From Auriscalpium vulgare (taxonomy: Eukaryota > Basidiomycota > Agaricomycetes > Russulales > Auriscalpiaceae), in contig JAHBBC010000001.1 in the NCBI GenBank assembly GCA_019915015.1, forward strand, positions 2,666,001-2,730,000: DNA of 64,000 nt, read 5' to 3'. Below, in pieces: positions 17,926-28,424 of the stretch. The notes beneath the pieces are model-generated. The model was given only the letters and a program-made list of their open reading frames with translations. It did not search any database and was not told the DNA's origin. A program made the position numbers and the translations under genes. Position 1 is the stretch's first letter; each line of letters starts with the position of its first letter.

Positions 17926-18640
17926 TGATGAGTAAACCCCCACTGCAGTCGCTGGGGGGGCCAAGGGTCGGGGTGAGGAGTGCTCTACTGCCTGGGGCGA
18001 GAGGAGAGAGGGTAAGAAGGAGCGTGAGAGCGCGCGACCGCTGGCGAAAACCCCCAACCACAGCGCGCTCTCTATCCTGGGGCGCGCTGCCGCTGCCGTC
18101 CTTCTCCTACTAGCCAGATACCGTCAGTCCCGTCGCAAACGTAATACACATACCGTCAGTCCAGCACCGTGCTGTCGAGTCCCTCAGTCTCCCATTTCGC
18201 TCGCCGTGTTCGCCTAAGCCGTACTGACTTGGTGACTCTTCGCCGAGACTACCGCTTCCCCTGCCGCTGCTATCTTCGCCTTTCCCCTAGTGCATGGTTA
18301 GGTCCCGTCGCCTGGTTCGCCGAACGCTCGCTAGGGTCGTATCTCTTGTTTTGTGCTGTGAAGTCTCGGGTGTCGTCTCCCAAGGGTAGATTGCTTTGTC
18401 ATCACTCGTACACGTACACTCTATGCTCTATCACCTCTCGATTCCCACGCTACCCTTCGTTCGGCGCCTACGACCTCTCCCGCCTCCGGTCACTCTACCC
18501 TTCGCGAGTGGCAACCTTCCCTCAGTTCGCTGCGTTTCGCCGACCTTGGTTCTGTCCCGCCGCGCCCAGGGGAGAGTGTGGTGGTGTGGTTTGAGGTGTG
18601 CGGTCCGGTCTACGTGCCTGTAGCACGCGAGGTCCCATCA
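17926..18640 (-). repeat. LTR (5' LTR of the element)
   Basis: 715 bp, same ends and same sequence as 4547-5261 as far as I can compare. Read on the minus strand it should hold the promoter for the gag-pol RNA. It contains the palindrome TTCGCCGAA at 18316-18324. Followed on the plus strand by the target duplication ACGC. Confidence 0.95.
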
Positions 18641-18644
18641 ACGC
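18641..18644. repeat. Target-site duplication, right copy (ACGC)
   Basis: Matches 4543-4546 on the other side of the element. Confidence 0.85.
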
Positions 18645-20813
18645 CAAGCTCAAACTCGTGCATAAGGTCAACGACAAGCATGAGGAAAAGGTCAAAGCCG
18701 AAGGGTGATAGTCGCTCCGAAAAGGCATTCTGCGGACAAAGGACAATTACATCAGAAGGAAGCGGAGAGACCACGGCACGGACTGTACTGACTGTTGTGG
18801 GCACATATGATTCCTCTGCTAGCAAGCGTTCCACCGGCGCGCTTTTGACGCCTTTGCCAAGCCTGTACACGGCGTCGGAAGCAGCTGTGATCTTATGTCG
18901 AAGACCTTCGTCGTCCGTGCGCGGATGCTTCACTCGGTAGGCGTCGTCTCGAAGCATGCCTAGGTTCGGGATGTCGGCCTTCCCCATCTTACACCTGGGA
19001 CATGGACAAGACCCCAGGTTCCGTATCGTGGCAAGTAAGACTCTGTATAAGATAAGTCGATGCTAATTGCTAGATGGCGTGTGATACTCACTTCTCGGGG
19101 TAGTCGGCAGAGTAAGTAAACAGTCGAGGATAGACGCGCCGCGTGACGCCATCGGGGCATTTGATAACAATTCCATGTTGATAAGCCTCGAGGAATGCAT
19201 CATCCAACATGAGTTTGAGGACGGCATGCATGAGTTCGCGGCGGCAGTGAGTGATGATGTCGTCAGGGGGAGGAAGTCCGGTCAGTGACTGAAAGAAGTC
19301 GAAGAACGAGTCCGGCAGCTGCGGCAATGTGTGAACTCGATATCAAGGTATCAAGACATGCGCCTCGTACCTTTGGAATGTAAGCAACATGGTGACAAGC
19401 ACCGGATCGTGGCTGCGCCCGCGTGTACTTGGACTGGTTGCCGAAGAACAGGTACATTGGCCAGAGCGCGGCCGTCCCGAAGCTTGCCAAGTGTGTAGAG
19501 TCCGACCAGAGCATCATCGCACACACAGTGCGCTCGAGGGTGCAGCCTGGCTCAGCAGGAAGGCTACGAATCTCCTCATCCGCCTTGATGAATGCGTCGC
19601 TTGAGTAAATCTCGTCACGAATGCGCTCTGCGTCAATGTCGGTACCGCGCTTCCAGAAGTGACGGAAAGGGGTGTAATGGAAGTCTGTAGACCGTGCGTC
19701 CGTCCAGGCCGCCTTGATTGTCTCAACAAGCGATCGGTGGTGAAGGCCGGGGACAGTGAAAATTGGGATCGGGCAGTCTGCGGGAGACGAATGCCGTTGG
19801 CCGTCAGGGATGCGAATGTCGACAGATGACTCGCGCCAGCCGTCTCCTGGCATTGTGGGAACACCATCATTTCCGCTGTCCTGGAGTGACTTGTCGAGTA
19901 TGTCGGTCTCCCGTTTTGCGTCGAAACCTTGGAGATGATCCTTCTCGAAGTCTGGAGCCAGGATGACGTCATGCACAAGTCTGTTGAGCTCCGCAACGGA
20001 CTTGGCAGCAGATCCTGTCCACATCCAGTTCATGAGACGAAATACTGACATGTTGCTGAAGGGAGCTGACGCCGGCGCTGACGCGTCAATAGCGCTATCG
20101 TCCGCAATGGAAGGGGCAAGACGAGATGTCTGTGTGGAGCCCGAGGACAACGCAGCGTACGATACGTCTTCGAGCGAAATGATGTCGTCGGGCGAGTGGG
20201 TGGGAACGGTATGGTATTCGCGGTAGAGTCCGAAAGCGTTCAGCGCTGTGCGCACCATGCACCAGATGAGCGACTCCGAGGCTCGCTCTGGAAGCGATCC
20301 ATCAGGTACAGCCGGATCATCAGGCGGGTCCGAGCGAGCGGGTTTGTCAAGTGCAGCGCCGGAGATAGAGGATGAGGGCTGGGGTAGCTGCTCGAGGACT
20401 TTCCACGTAGGACGCTTTTTTCGCCTGCCACGGCCTTGGGGGCTGGGATCGCGTGGAGGCAATGGAGGACTTTGAAGAACCGGGGACGATATATTTGGTG
20501 GCGCAGTAATATCCGGGATTGTGTCCATTGGCTAGAGACGTGATGAGCAGAGGAGATTTCCGAGCAATAGACAACGGACCTGAAACATCTGCTCCTCAAT
20601 TTTGCGCCGCTTCCGTGCTCTCTTCTCTGCAATCCTCTCTGCGAGACCAGCGAGTGAAGAGTCGTCCTTAGCGAAGTATCGACATGAATGTTGATGGGTA
20701 TCCAGGGCATTGGTGGTATCAAAGGAGCGCTTGCAGCCTGCAACGCAAGGAAAACGCATCGCGTGACAAAGGATACACACAACTTCAGCGCGCGAGTAGA
20801 TATGGAAGGACAC
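18641..20813 (-). pseudogene. Plavaka-type transposon gene, N-terminal part (split by LTR element)
   Basis: Exons read downward: 20813-20580, 20531-19371, 19318-19092, 19042-18793, 18729-18641 (cut by the LTR). The N-terminus has a C2H2-like finger (FPCVAGCKRSFDTTNALDTH), then a long linker, then the blocks FDFFQSLTGLPPPDDI, LGSCPCPRCKM and DLMHEFELGV, all typical of Plavaka-family proteins of basidiomycetes. The last block breaks at GV, and VWKAVFTHL resumes at 4542. Phases agree across every junction, so the gene was open when the retrotransposon landed. It starts 207 bp from the divergent gene at 21021, so the two may share a promoter region or even belong to one element. Confidence 0.85.
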
Positions 20814-21020
20814 GGTCAGCTAGCGGAAATTGTTGAGCGATGAGCTGACTTACAGAGGTCAGCTTTCCAGACGCAAGGCCAGTCCGTCCGGGGCCCGCGG
20901 TCGTGCGAGCACGGGCGAGACGTCGAGGAGGCCTGACTGGAGGCACTTGGATGCGCAAATTAATCTGTTATTGCATAGTTAATTTGTATTGTCGGGGTCG
21001 AGAACTGCGCAATAGACGGC

Positions 21021-22832
21021 ATGGACGCGTCGCGACGCCGTCTGAGTCAGAAAAATACTCTCGACTCTCGTGACCGCGTCGTTCCAAGGTCCAGCCTGAG
21101 CCTACTCCTCGACCAGGACAGCATCATGGATGAGCCTATGGCGATGCTCAGGCTTGACAGCATAAAAAGCGAGGTGAGCAACACATACCTCCAACCCCAA
21201 ACCTAACAAACAGATCACTACAAGCCCTTCATTTTCTCTGATGTCTTCTCCTTCACGGGCGTTGTTTGAATCTTCAATCGGCACGGTGCCACTCGCGGAT
21301 GCTACGGCAGAGCAACTGGAGGTCTACGTGAACAAGATTCTGGAGAGTCGGCTTCGAAAGAGGAAAAGGTGTGTATTCATGACTCACCCAGTACGCCTGC
21401 ACTTGACACAACACCATCCAGCCGCGATTTAGATGCAGATGAGGAGTCGGATGGCGAGACGGTAGCCCTGCAGTATGCTGACTATGGGCGCGCGTTCGCT
21501 CGCCTTGGGGAGCCATTCACCACTGTCTTCACCATTGTGGACCACGGTTTGCACTTGGAGGCTCGAAAGGCGGAGTCGGACGGCGACGATGGGGACTCGG
21601 ACGCGACACTCGAGACTGAAGAGTGAGTGCACTACTGTTTGCTTTCGACCTGCTTCGATTTCATCAAAATCTCACGACACGCAGCGAACAACGTCTCACG
21701 CAGGACTGGACCATGCAAGCTCATCCCGGCTTCCAGCATGACATGATCGTGCTCGCGGAGAAGAGAAAGATTCGCAAAGTCATCAGCAATGAGGTGCGTC
21801 ATTGTCTCACTGTTGCCGCACTCATTTTGACACGAACTCACCAGATCACCTCCGGTGCTGAACATGCCCGCGCGGACGACTCGAGTGGCCTGAAAGGTGC
21901 GATCCTGGGTTATCTTCACCTCGACATCACTCTTCCTTTGGATCCCCCGATTCCCGTCCAGGATGTGCACAAGGCTCTTCGCGGATGGAACCATCCCGCC
22001 ACTGCAACTCTTCTCACACCGATTGAATGGGAGGCAAATCCGACGTACGGTGTGCTTTGCTCTTGTTTACAGCGTCACTGACTATCTCTGCAAGCGTCTG
22101 GACTGACATTTTAGCCGGACGTCGCCAAGTGACCGCAGAGCAGATGCCCCGGCTGCTGTATCCCGAAGGACACGTCTTCAACCCCGAGAACATCGAGGAC
22201 GGCCTTTTTCGTGGTCATGTCTTGGTCAGGGTACGCTCCATAAATACTGTTTGGGCTGCTGTGCCGCACGCTTCAAATTCCTGCGCAGTCTGCAAAGCAT
22301 CTATATCAAGGACCATCATCAGCATTACAGGGACCTGGTTACAAGAAGGGACGCGCCGGTATCGCAAAGCTCATCGGCATGACAAAGATGACGCCTCACG
22401 CGATGGCCTATGTCATTGTTCAGGTGCGAGGCCGTACATTCTACCAATTTCTCAGAGACTGACATGCTCCCGCAGGCCCGCTTCTCGATATCCGATGCAC
22501 AGGAATGGCACATCATCGACCGCGACTTCGATTATCGTACGTTCTTCTGGAACGTGGTCGATGCCTTGGAGACCGACGAGGGCAAAGCAACGCTGGCGTT
22601 CTTCGACCAGTAAGCCTTCAACCATTTTACACAGCGCGATTATCTCACTTTTGCTCACAGTGAGGTCTTCGGTAAGACGGAGTCAATTACTCCCACCGTC
22701 CCTGCGGGTCCGTCGGCATTCTCGAAGCTGAAGCGGCAGCGAGCAGCAAAACGAGCCCGAATTGCAGACCAAGACACCACCGACAGCGCGACTGATGAGA
22801 CTGTGGGTCTCGCTGTCGCCGGAAGCCAATAA
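21021..22832 (+). CDS. Basidiomycete protein of unknown function (resembles the DUF6698 group)
   Basis: Nine exons: 21021-21173, 21214-21368, 21422-21622, 21685-21793, 21845-22044, 22095-22230, 22289-22423, 22476-22609, 22661-22832; sum 1395 nt, 464 residues. The C-terminal half has a conserved-looking block: GLFRGHVLVR, then KHLYQGPSSALQGPG, TKMTPHAMAYVIVQARFSIS and D.DFDYRTFFWNVVDALE. I recall this pattern from a family of unknown function common in agaricomycetes, often near transposons (DUF6698; from memory, not checked). The N-terminal part is acidic and disordered, the tail basic (KLKRQRAAKRARIAD). It is divergent from the Plavaka gene with 207 bp between starts, so it could be cargo of that element. 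No catalytic motif seen. Confidence 0.65.
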
Positions 22833-23117
22833 AGCGCACGATCCTTTGTCCTCTGAATCATGTACATACTATTGTAATTAGATGTATAATCCATAATTTC
22901 TCTTGCAACAACCTTGAAATAAGCAGGAAATTTGACGGCTGCAACATAATATGGCGAAGCTGTCTAGATGAAAACAAGCCTGGGTGGCCCATGCAAACTG
23001 GGAAGGCCCTTGCCATGGGATGACCAGCCCGACGGTCACCGCGTACTCCAACAAGGCAGGAGAAAGTTGCCATTAATCACCGAGTTGATGTATCTAACCA
23101 TAGACTGATGGCTTTTC

Positions 23118-23402
23118 CATTGTCCCGTGGGCCCGATCTATTGCGAGGTGAGCTTTCCCCACGTCGATAAGGCCGGCCGTAGCTGGCAAGACTCACCCGC
23201 ACAACGAGACTTCCCAAGGATGGAGTCATGGGGACAGATTACATTGACCCATGGGCCCGATCTATTGCACGATGAGCTCTCCCCATGTCGATAAGGCCGG
23301 CAGTAGCTGGCAAGGCTCACCTGCACGACGAGCCTTCCCAAAGATGGGGACAGCTTCTATTGACCCATGGGCCCGATCTAGTGCCAGGTGACAGATGGTG
23401 AC
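23118..23402. repeat. Diverged tandem repeat, about 2.3 copies of a 116-124-bp unit
   Basis: The landmark GGGCCCGATCTA recurs at 23129, 23253 and 23369 (spacing 124 and 116), followed in the first two copies by a CCCCA(C/T)GTCGATAAGGCCGG block and a TAGCTGGCAAG block. The third copy is cut short. It lies 180 bp before the HAP2 start and downstream of the 464-residue gene, so it may be regulatory, a minisatellite or a transposon remnant. Confidence 0.75.
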
Positions 23403-23515
23403 CGAGCACTTACCAGGTGAGGATTCCGACGTTTACAAGGCAATGTAAGGCTATAGATTTGTTTTGACTTTTCGCTGATGGTGGTCGCGGAGGGGCGGGC
23501 TGCACGTGACGCTGG

Positions 23516-23520
23516 CCAAT
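23516..23520 (+). promoter_or_regulatory. CCAAT box in the HAP2 promoter
   Basis: GGCCAATGGG 59 bp before the HAP2 ATG; a second AGCCAATCAT lies at 23572-23580, running into the start codon. The encoded protein is the CCAAT-recognising subunit, so autoregulation is plausible but only inferred. Confidence 0.4.
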
Positions 23521-23578
23521 GGGGGCGGGGCGAGAAAGGCGGGCGCGGGGCTTGTCGCATGTTGGTTGTGAGCCAATC

Positions 23579-24333
23579 ATGGAGGACGTTGTCGATCAGC
23601 TGTTCCCCGCAGCCTATCACCTTCAGCAGCTCAGCACGCCCCCGCACAACCTCGACCACTCCCTCGCTCACCTCGACCCAGACTTGTACAATTTTTACGG
23701 CCGTCCAGCTCACCCCCCGCCCGACCCCCTCCCAGACCAGCCCGCCGCCGCACCCGCACCGCCCCATCTCATCGACGACGAGCCTCTCTACGTCAATGCA
23801 AAGCAGTACTACCGCATCCTCAAGCGCCGTGTCGCACGCGCTCGCTTAGAGGAGGTCCATCGGCTTTCCAGGCAGCGCAAGGTGAGCTGACCCCCCATCT
23901 TTCCCAGTTCGTCCCTCACCCATCCCCACCAGCCCTATCTCCACGAGAGCAGGCACAAGCATGCCATGCGTCGCCCCCGCGGCCCAGGCGGCAGATTTTT
24001 GACCGCAGAGGAGATCGCAGCGCAAAAAGGCGCAGCGCCGTCGCACGAGGAGGACCTGGACCACGAAGAACACGATCACGACGACGATGCGGATCACGAC
24101 GAGTCGTCACACATGCTCATCGACACCACCCCGCCCTTCAGCACCCCGCCCTTGAAGACCCAGGGTCCGTCTCCCCACGAGCCTGACGCCGTCAATCTCA
24201 TGGACGTCGCGTACCACCCTCCCTATGCGCACACCCACTCCCACGCGCCGACTTCGAATCGCCCACCTTATCTTTCTGCCCAGCCCTCCGCCGCTATGCA
24301 CGCCGCCCCGCAGCCGAGCCAGCAACCCATACA

Positions 24334-24381
<48 letters not shown>

Positions 24382-24550
24382 GCAACAACCGCAGGGGTCC
24401 GCATCGGCCACCGCGCAGACCATGCGCTCGCCGTTCTCTGCCATGCAGATGCACCACGTGCCGCACCCTCACGCACATGCGCGTCACCACCACACGCGTC
24501 TCAATCTCGCGGAGGGCCTCTACGGCCCTGCCGACGCCAGCCGCACGTAG
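23579..24550 (+). CDS. HAP2: CCAAT-binding complex subunit HAP2 (NF-YA)
   Basis: Two exons (23579-23881, 23933-24550), 306 residues. The core has both NF-YA parts: the HAP3/HAP5 interaction helix (PLYVNAKQYYRILKRRVARA, about residues 65-84) and, straight after the 51-nt intron, the CCAAT-contacting segment (LHESRHKHAMRRPRGPGGRF). The intron sits between the two. C-terminal to the core are an acidic His/Asp-rich stretch, a run of 19 glutamines and a His-rich end. It binds CCAAT boxes with HAP3 and HAP5 in the nucleus; in fungi the complex controls respiratory, iron and nitrogen genes. CCAAT boxes lie in its own upstream region. Confidence 0.95.
24332..24388 (+). repeat. CAG/CAA repeat encoding 19 glutamines in HAP2
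   Basis: Eight CAG, two CAA, seven CAG, two CAA in frame. CAA interruptions usually stabilise such runs; length may vary among strains. Confidence 0.9.
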
Positions 24551-24883
24551 GACTCACGAGATGGCCAGCGCCGCGGCTGGTCCACGGGCCTCAAACAGTT
24601 GATGCGACTTGCTTTCCGCCTCTGCTCTTGATAGTATCGCGATTCCTTGGATTCACGGAGGCACAGACTGGCCATGTACCTACTGATGCGGACGTACTGC
24701 TTTATCACTTCTAGAGGACTCCTAGTGCAAGCTCAACTATTGGAGTACGTTTACGTTTCAATACAGTATAGCACGGATGTACGACAATGCCAAAATTGTA
24801 GGGATGATGAATTGCAGCGGTTCAGACAATAATATGCGAATGATGCGTACGATGACTTGGGAACACGATGGCTGGGTCCATTA

Positions 24884-25657
24884 TTACAACTCAATATCCA
24901 TAGCATCGTCTGGCGGCGTAGGGGGCTCCGGCGAGGCGGGTGGCGGCGACGGACCCTCATCCACCCTCCCTGGCGGGCCCAGCGGCCGGAACAGCACCAA
25001 CGCCTTTCTTGCGTCCGCGGGCTCCCCGGGCGGTGGCAGCATGGGCGCAGGCTTCGCAAGGCTGCGGCGAAGGCGCGCGAGAAATGCAGGCGCGACGGAA
25101 TGCCCCACGGCGTCGTCCGCTTCCTCGTCGGACGACGCGTCGAGGTCCGTGATGACGATGCCTGTAAGGGAGTAGGTGCGCTGGGCGAGCGGGAGAGCGG
25201 GACGCAACGCACGGTCTTTTTCGGGCTCGTACCACGACGAGCTGCGCATGCGCACCTCCGGCAGCTCAGGCGGCTCCTCGATGTCCGTCGTGCGCACGAT
25301 GTCGCCGTCGGGCGCAGACACGCTGGACGGTGACAGCTCGAGCACGGGTTCGTCTGAGAGGTCCATTGGGGAGAGGTCGTCGGGCGGGGACGCGCGCCAT
25401 TGCGCGTTGGCGTTGACGTTGACGTTCGGGGGTAGGAGGTTGAGCCCCGCGAGCCCGTGCTCGAGCGCGGCCAGCCGCTGCCGCTTCTTCACCGGCTCGC
25501 GCGCATGGGGCTGGGCAGCCGCGTGCGCATACACACCGTCGTCGGACGGCGGCGAGGGCGACGCCGAGGAGGCTGGCGAGGGCGAGAGTGAGAGTTTGCG
25601 TTTAGGCGCCGTTTTGAACCAGGGATGGCGATGTGCCGGCTGAGCCCAAGTCGCCAT
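24884..25657 (-). CDS. Hypothetical, mostly disordered protein
   Basis: An intronless frame of 257 codons from the ATG at 25657 (MATWAQPAHRHPWFKTAP). I do not recognise a domain. The N-terminus is basic and Ser/Pro-rich (KRKLSLSPSPASS), followed by a bipartite basic motif and helix (VKKRQRLAALEHGLAGLNLL) and acidic, proline-rich stretches ending PPTPPDDAMDIEL. The composition suggests a nuclear regulatory or scaffold protein, but that is inference. The frame extends 56 codons upstream to another ATG; the shorter start is preferred for its conserved-looking beginning. It lies tail-to-tail with HAP2 and upstream of RPS18. Confidence 0.55.
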   Translation of the reverse strand: MATWAQPAHRHPWFKTAPKRKLSLSPSPASSASPSPPSDDGVYAHAAAQPHAREPVKKRQRLAALEHGLAGLNLLPPNVNVNANAQWRASPPDDLSPMDLSDEPVLELSPSSVSAPDGDIVRTTDIEEPPELPEVRMRSSSWYEPEKDRALRPALPLAQRTYSLTGIVITDLDASSDEEADDAVGHSVAPAFLARLRRSLAKPAPMLPPPGEPADARKALVLFRPLGPPGRVDEGPSPPPASPEPPTPPDDAMDIEL

Positions 25658-25921
25658 GCGACGGGGGTTATTATATGCGGGGGTGTACGATAGGGCTACC
25701 AGGGCGCGAACATCGAGCTGGGCGAATGGGACAGCGCAGAGTGCGTGAACGTTCGAGAAATTACCCGGGACGGAGCGCGCTCCCACGCCTAGGCAATCTG
25801 CGCTACTCGTATGCATCATGACCATGCAGGATTCTGTTCATTGTGGGAGTGGGCATGATAGTGCATAGTGCAATAAAGCGATGGGTACAAAGAACAGAAC
25901 ACATATCGTCCGACAGCATCT

Positions 25922-26560
25922 CTAACCGCGCTTCTTCGACACACCGACCGTCTTTCCGCGACGACCTATGTACATACAGAATATCAGACAAGCGCATGGC
26001 GAAGGCCGAGGCCACGTACCGGTCGTCTTGGTGTGTTGACCACGCACGCGCAGGCCCCAGAAGTGCCGCAGACCGCGGTGGGCGCGGATCTTCTTCAGCC
26101 GCTCGAGATCATCACGCAGCTTCGAGTCGACGCCGTTGGACAGAATCTGTGAGTTCTTGCCGTCGACGATATCGCGTTGCCTGTTCAGGAACCACACCGG
26201 GATCTTGAACTGCGTAGGGTTTTGGATGATCGTGACGAGACGCTCGAGCTCATCCGAGTTCAAGTCACCGGCACTGCGCGGTAGCAATAGGTTCAATGAG
26301 CCAGAGGCAGATAGATGTGGAGAGACGACGCACCGCTTGTTGAGGTCGACATCGGCCTTTTTGCACACCAGGTTGGCGTAGCGCCGACCAACACCCTTGA
26401 TCTCCGTCAGGGCGTACATGATTTTGCGTTTACCGTCAACATTGGTGTTGAGGAGACGGAGAATGTGCTGTACGCATACGCGCGTTAGGACTTGCACTCT
26501 TCAAACCAGATAGGCACGCACCTGGAACTGAATGTGGGCTTCGGGTAGGACTAAAGACAT
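25922..26560 (-). CDS. RPS18: 40S ribosomal protein S18 (uS13)
   Basis: Four exons read downward: 26560-26522, 26467-26334, 26273-26020, 25965-25922; sum 471 nt, 156 residues, the usual length. Diagnostic segments are [53 protein letters not shown], and the C-terminus HTKTTG joined to [13 protein letters not shown]. It is a small-subunit head protein contacting the large subunit and P-site tRNA. Start chosen by homology. YTM1, another ribosome-production gene, is divergent 418 bp away. Confidence 0.97.
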
Positions 26561-26977
26561 GGCGACCCGAGGATTGCAGAGTCTGTAAGGGCAAGGAGAG
26601 AGTCGGTCAGCACACTGCGTCGACCGGTAGACACCTCCAGGTCCATCCATAGCGTGATCATCCCATCCATCCCTTCCTGCCCACTCCCGCTCTTCGACAG
26701 CAATCCCATTAGGTATCATGGGTCACGCCATGGGCTGGGACAACGAACGGACATAGATTCGTGCTCACCTTGCTGGATTTTGGTCGTTGAGGACGGCGCC
26801 GGCGGTGTGTCGACGGCTGCGGGCGCTGCGTTACTTGGTGACACGCACTGTCACAAATTCTCACGTACCTTTCCCGGCCCGCTGCCTCCGCGTCCTCCTC
26901 GATAATTCTCTTCATCTGCGCCGCGCGAGGTAGCAGCACTTTCTCTGTACCATCGCGGCCCAGAGGGCTCTTAAATC

Positions 26978-28424
26978 ATGGCGACCTCCACCCCGTCGCT
27001 CCCCGTCGTCTTCACGACCAAAACGCAGTACCCGCTCCCGAGCCAAAAATTTATGGTCCCCGCGAATTGGAAGCGGTACCAGCTCTCCCAGCTTGTGAAC
27101 AAGGCTCTGGATCTGACGAAAGTCGTACCGTTTGACTTTCTCGTGCGCGGGGACCTGTTGCGCGCGAGCTTAGGCGAGTGGGCCGCCGAGAAGGGGGTCG
27201 GAGAGGTACGTCGCGGTCACGACGCGTGCGCTCACCTGACAGATGAGGTGCGCGTAGGAGGAGACGTTGGAGATCGAGTATATTGAGTCGGTCTTGCCTC
27301 CGCAAAGGATATCGGAGCTCCCGCACGAGGAATGGGTGTCGGCCATATCGTGTGCCGTCCAAGGGTGTGTTCTCTTCCCTTCACGCTAGCTGTGTTTGCA
27401 CGATTTGATAGGCCCTGTGCAGAATATTTCTGACCGCCTCATACGACGGGAGCGTCCGTGCTTTTGATTATTCTCAAGAACTGCGGCATACAGCTCTGGT
27501 GCACAGCGCACCCATCACCGCGCTATGCACAGTCCCCAATGTGTCTGCCTCGGAGGACCACCTGATCGCGACATCCTCGCACGACCTCACGGCGCGCCTT
27601 ACTTCCATGACACTCCCTTCCGACCCCTCCACCTCTTCAACATCACATACCCTCGCGTCCTTGCACCTGCACACCGCCCCACTCTCCTCCATCGCGGCCA
27701 ACAAAGCGGGCACACACCTCCTCACCGCGTCTTGGGACGCATTGATCGGCGTATGGGACACCAAAGTCCCTGACGCAGACGAGGTGCCGCGGGAGCCTCG
27801 CGCGACCAAACGCCGCCGCGTGGGCGGCGAGGACGACGGAGTGAAGCGGAAAGCGCCGGCCGCGGTGCTCAAGTCGCATTCGGCGCGTGTGTCCGCTGTA
27901 GCTTTCGACAATGCAGGCGGTGCGGTGAGCTGCGGCTTCGATTCTACGGTTAGGCTTTGGGACGTGGACAGCGGCGTTTGCTCGCACACAATCGTACGTT
28001 CTCCGCATCTTATACAGCATGCCGGGGAGATTGAATCCACACCGCGCAGTCGGCCTCCGAAAAGCCTTTCCTAGCTTTAGCACTGGCAAGCCCGACCACT
28101 GCACTCGCCGCCTCCACGGACCGCACCACGACTCTCTACGACATCCGTGCGCCCGCCACCGTCGCATCCGCCCTGTCGTTTGCGCACCCTGCAACGCCCG
28201 TGGCGCTCGCGATGTCGCGCGGGCCCGGCGCGCAGCAGTTCGTCAGCGGGGCGTACGATGGCGGAGTGCGCTTGTGGGACCTGCGAAGCCCGTCGCGCGA
28301 GATCGCGCGCATGCAGGTGAAGGACGGGAAAAAGGTACTAGGCGTGGACTGGGCGGCGGGAGTGGTGGGGATCGCGGGTGAGGGTGGCGTGGAATTGTGG
28401 AGGGTAGGCGAGGAGGCGAAGTGA
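26978..28424 (+). CDS. YTM1: Ribosome biogenesis protein YTM1 (WDR12)
   Basis: Four exons: 26978-27205, 27258-27364, 27423-27993, 28050-28424; sum 1281 nt, 426 residues. The N-terminal NLE domain (VVFTTKTQYPLPSQKFMVPA, then LVNKALDLTKVVPFDFLVRG, residues about 9-75) binds the AAA protein Rea1. WD40 repeats follow (FLTASYDGSVRAFD, LLTASWDALIGVWD, GFDSTVRLWDVDSG, FVSGAYDGGVRLWD). A basic insertion (RATKRRRVGG) sits between repeats. It acts in the PeBoW (Nop7-Erb1-Ytm1) complex in 60S maturation. At the second intron the nearer AG gives an early stop; using the AG at 27421-27422 restores the expected WD repeat. Confidence 0.93.

Larger units (their letters stand above)
4547..18640 (-). mobile_element. 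Complete 14.1-kb Ty3-like LTR retrotransposon carrying antisense cargo genes
   Basis: The element has 715-bp LTRs (4547-5261 and 17926-18640), ends TGATG...CATCA, and a 4-bp target duplication. On the minus strand it reads 5' LTR, PBS, Gag-protease, -1 frameshift signal, Pol with order RT-RNaseH-integrase (the Ty3/gypsy order), then cargo, PPT, 3' LTR. No chromodomain is visible after the integrase. The cargo (5427-10848) is three intron-bearing genes on the plus strand. It sits inside exon 5 of a Plavaka gene. LTRs that appear identical by eye and open gag and pol point to a recent insertion and possible activity. 14.1 kb is large for a fungal Ty3 element; the cargo explains about 5.6 kb of it. 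Confidence 0.95.
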
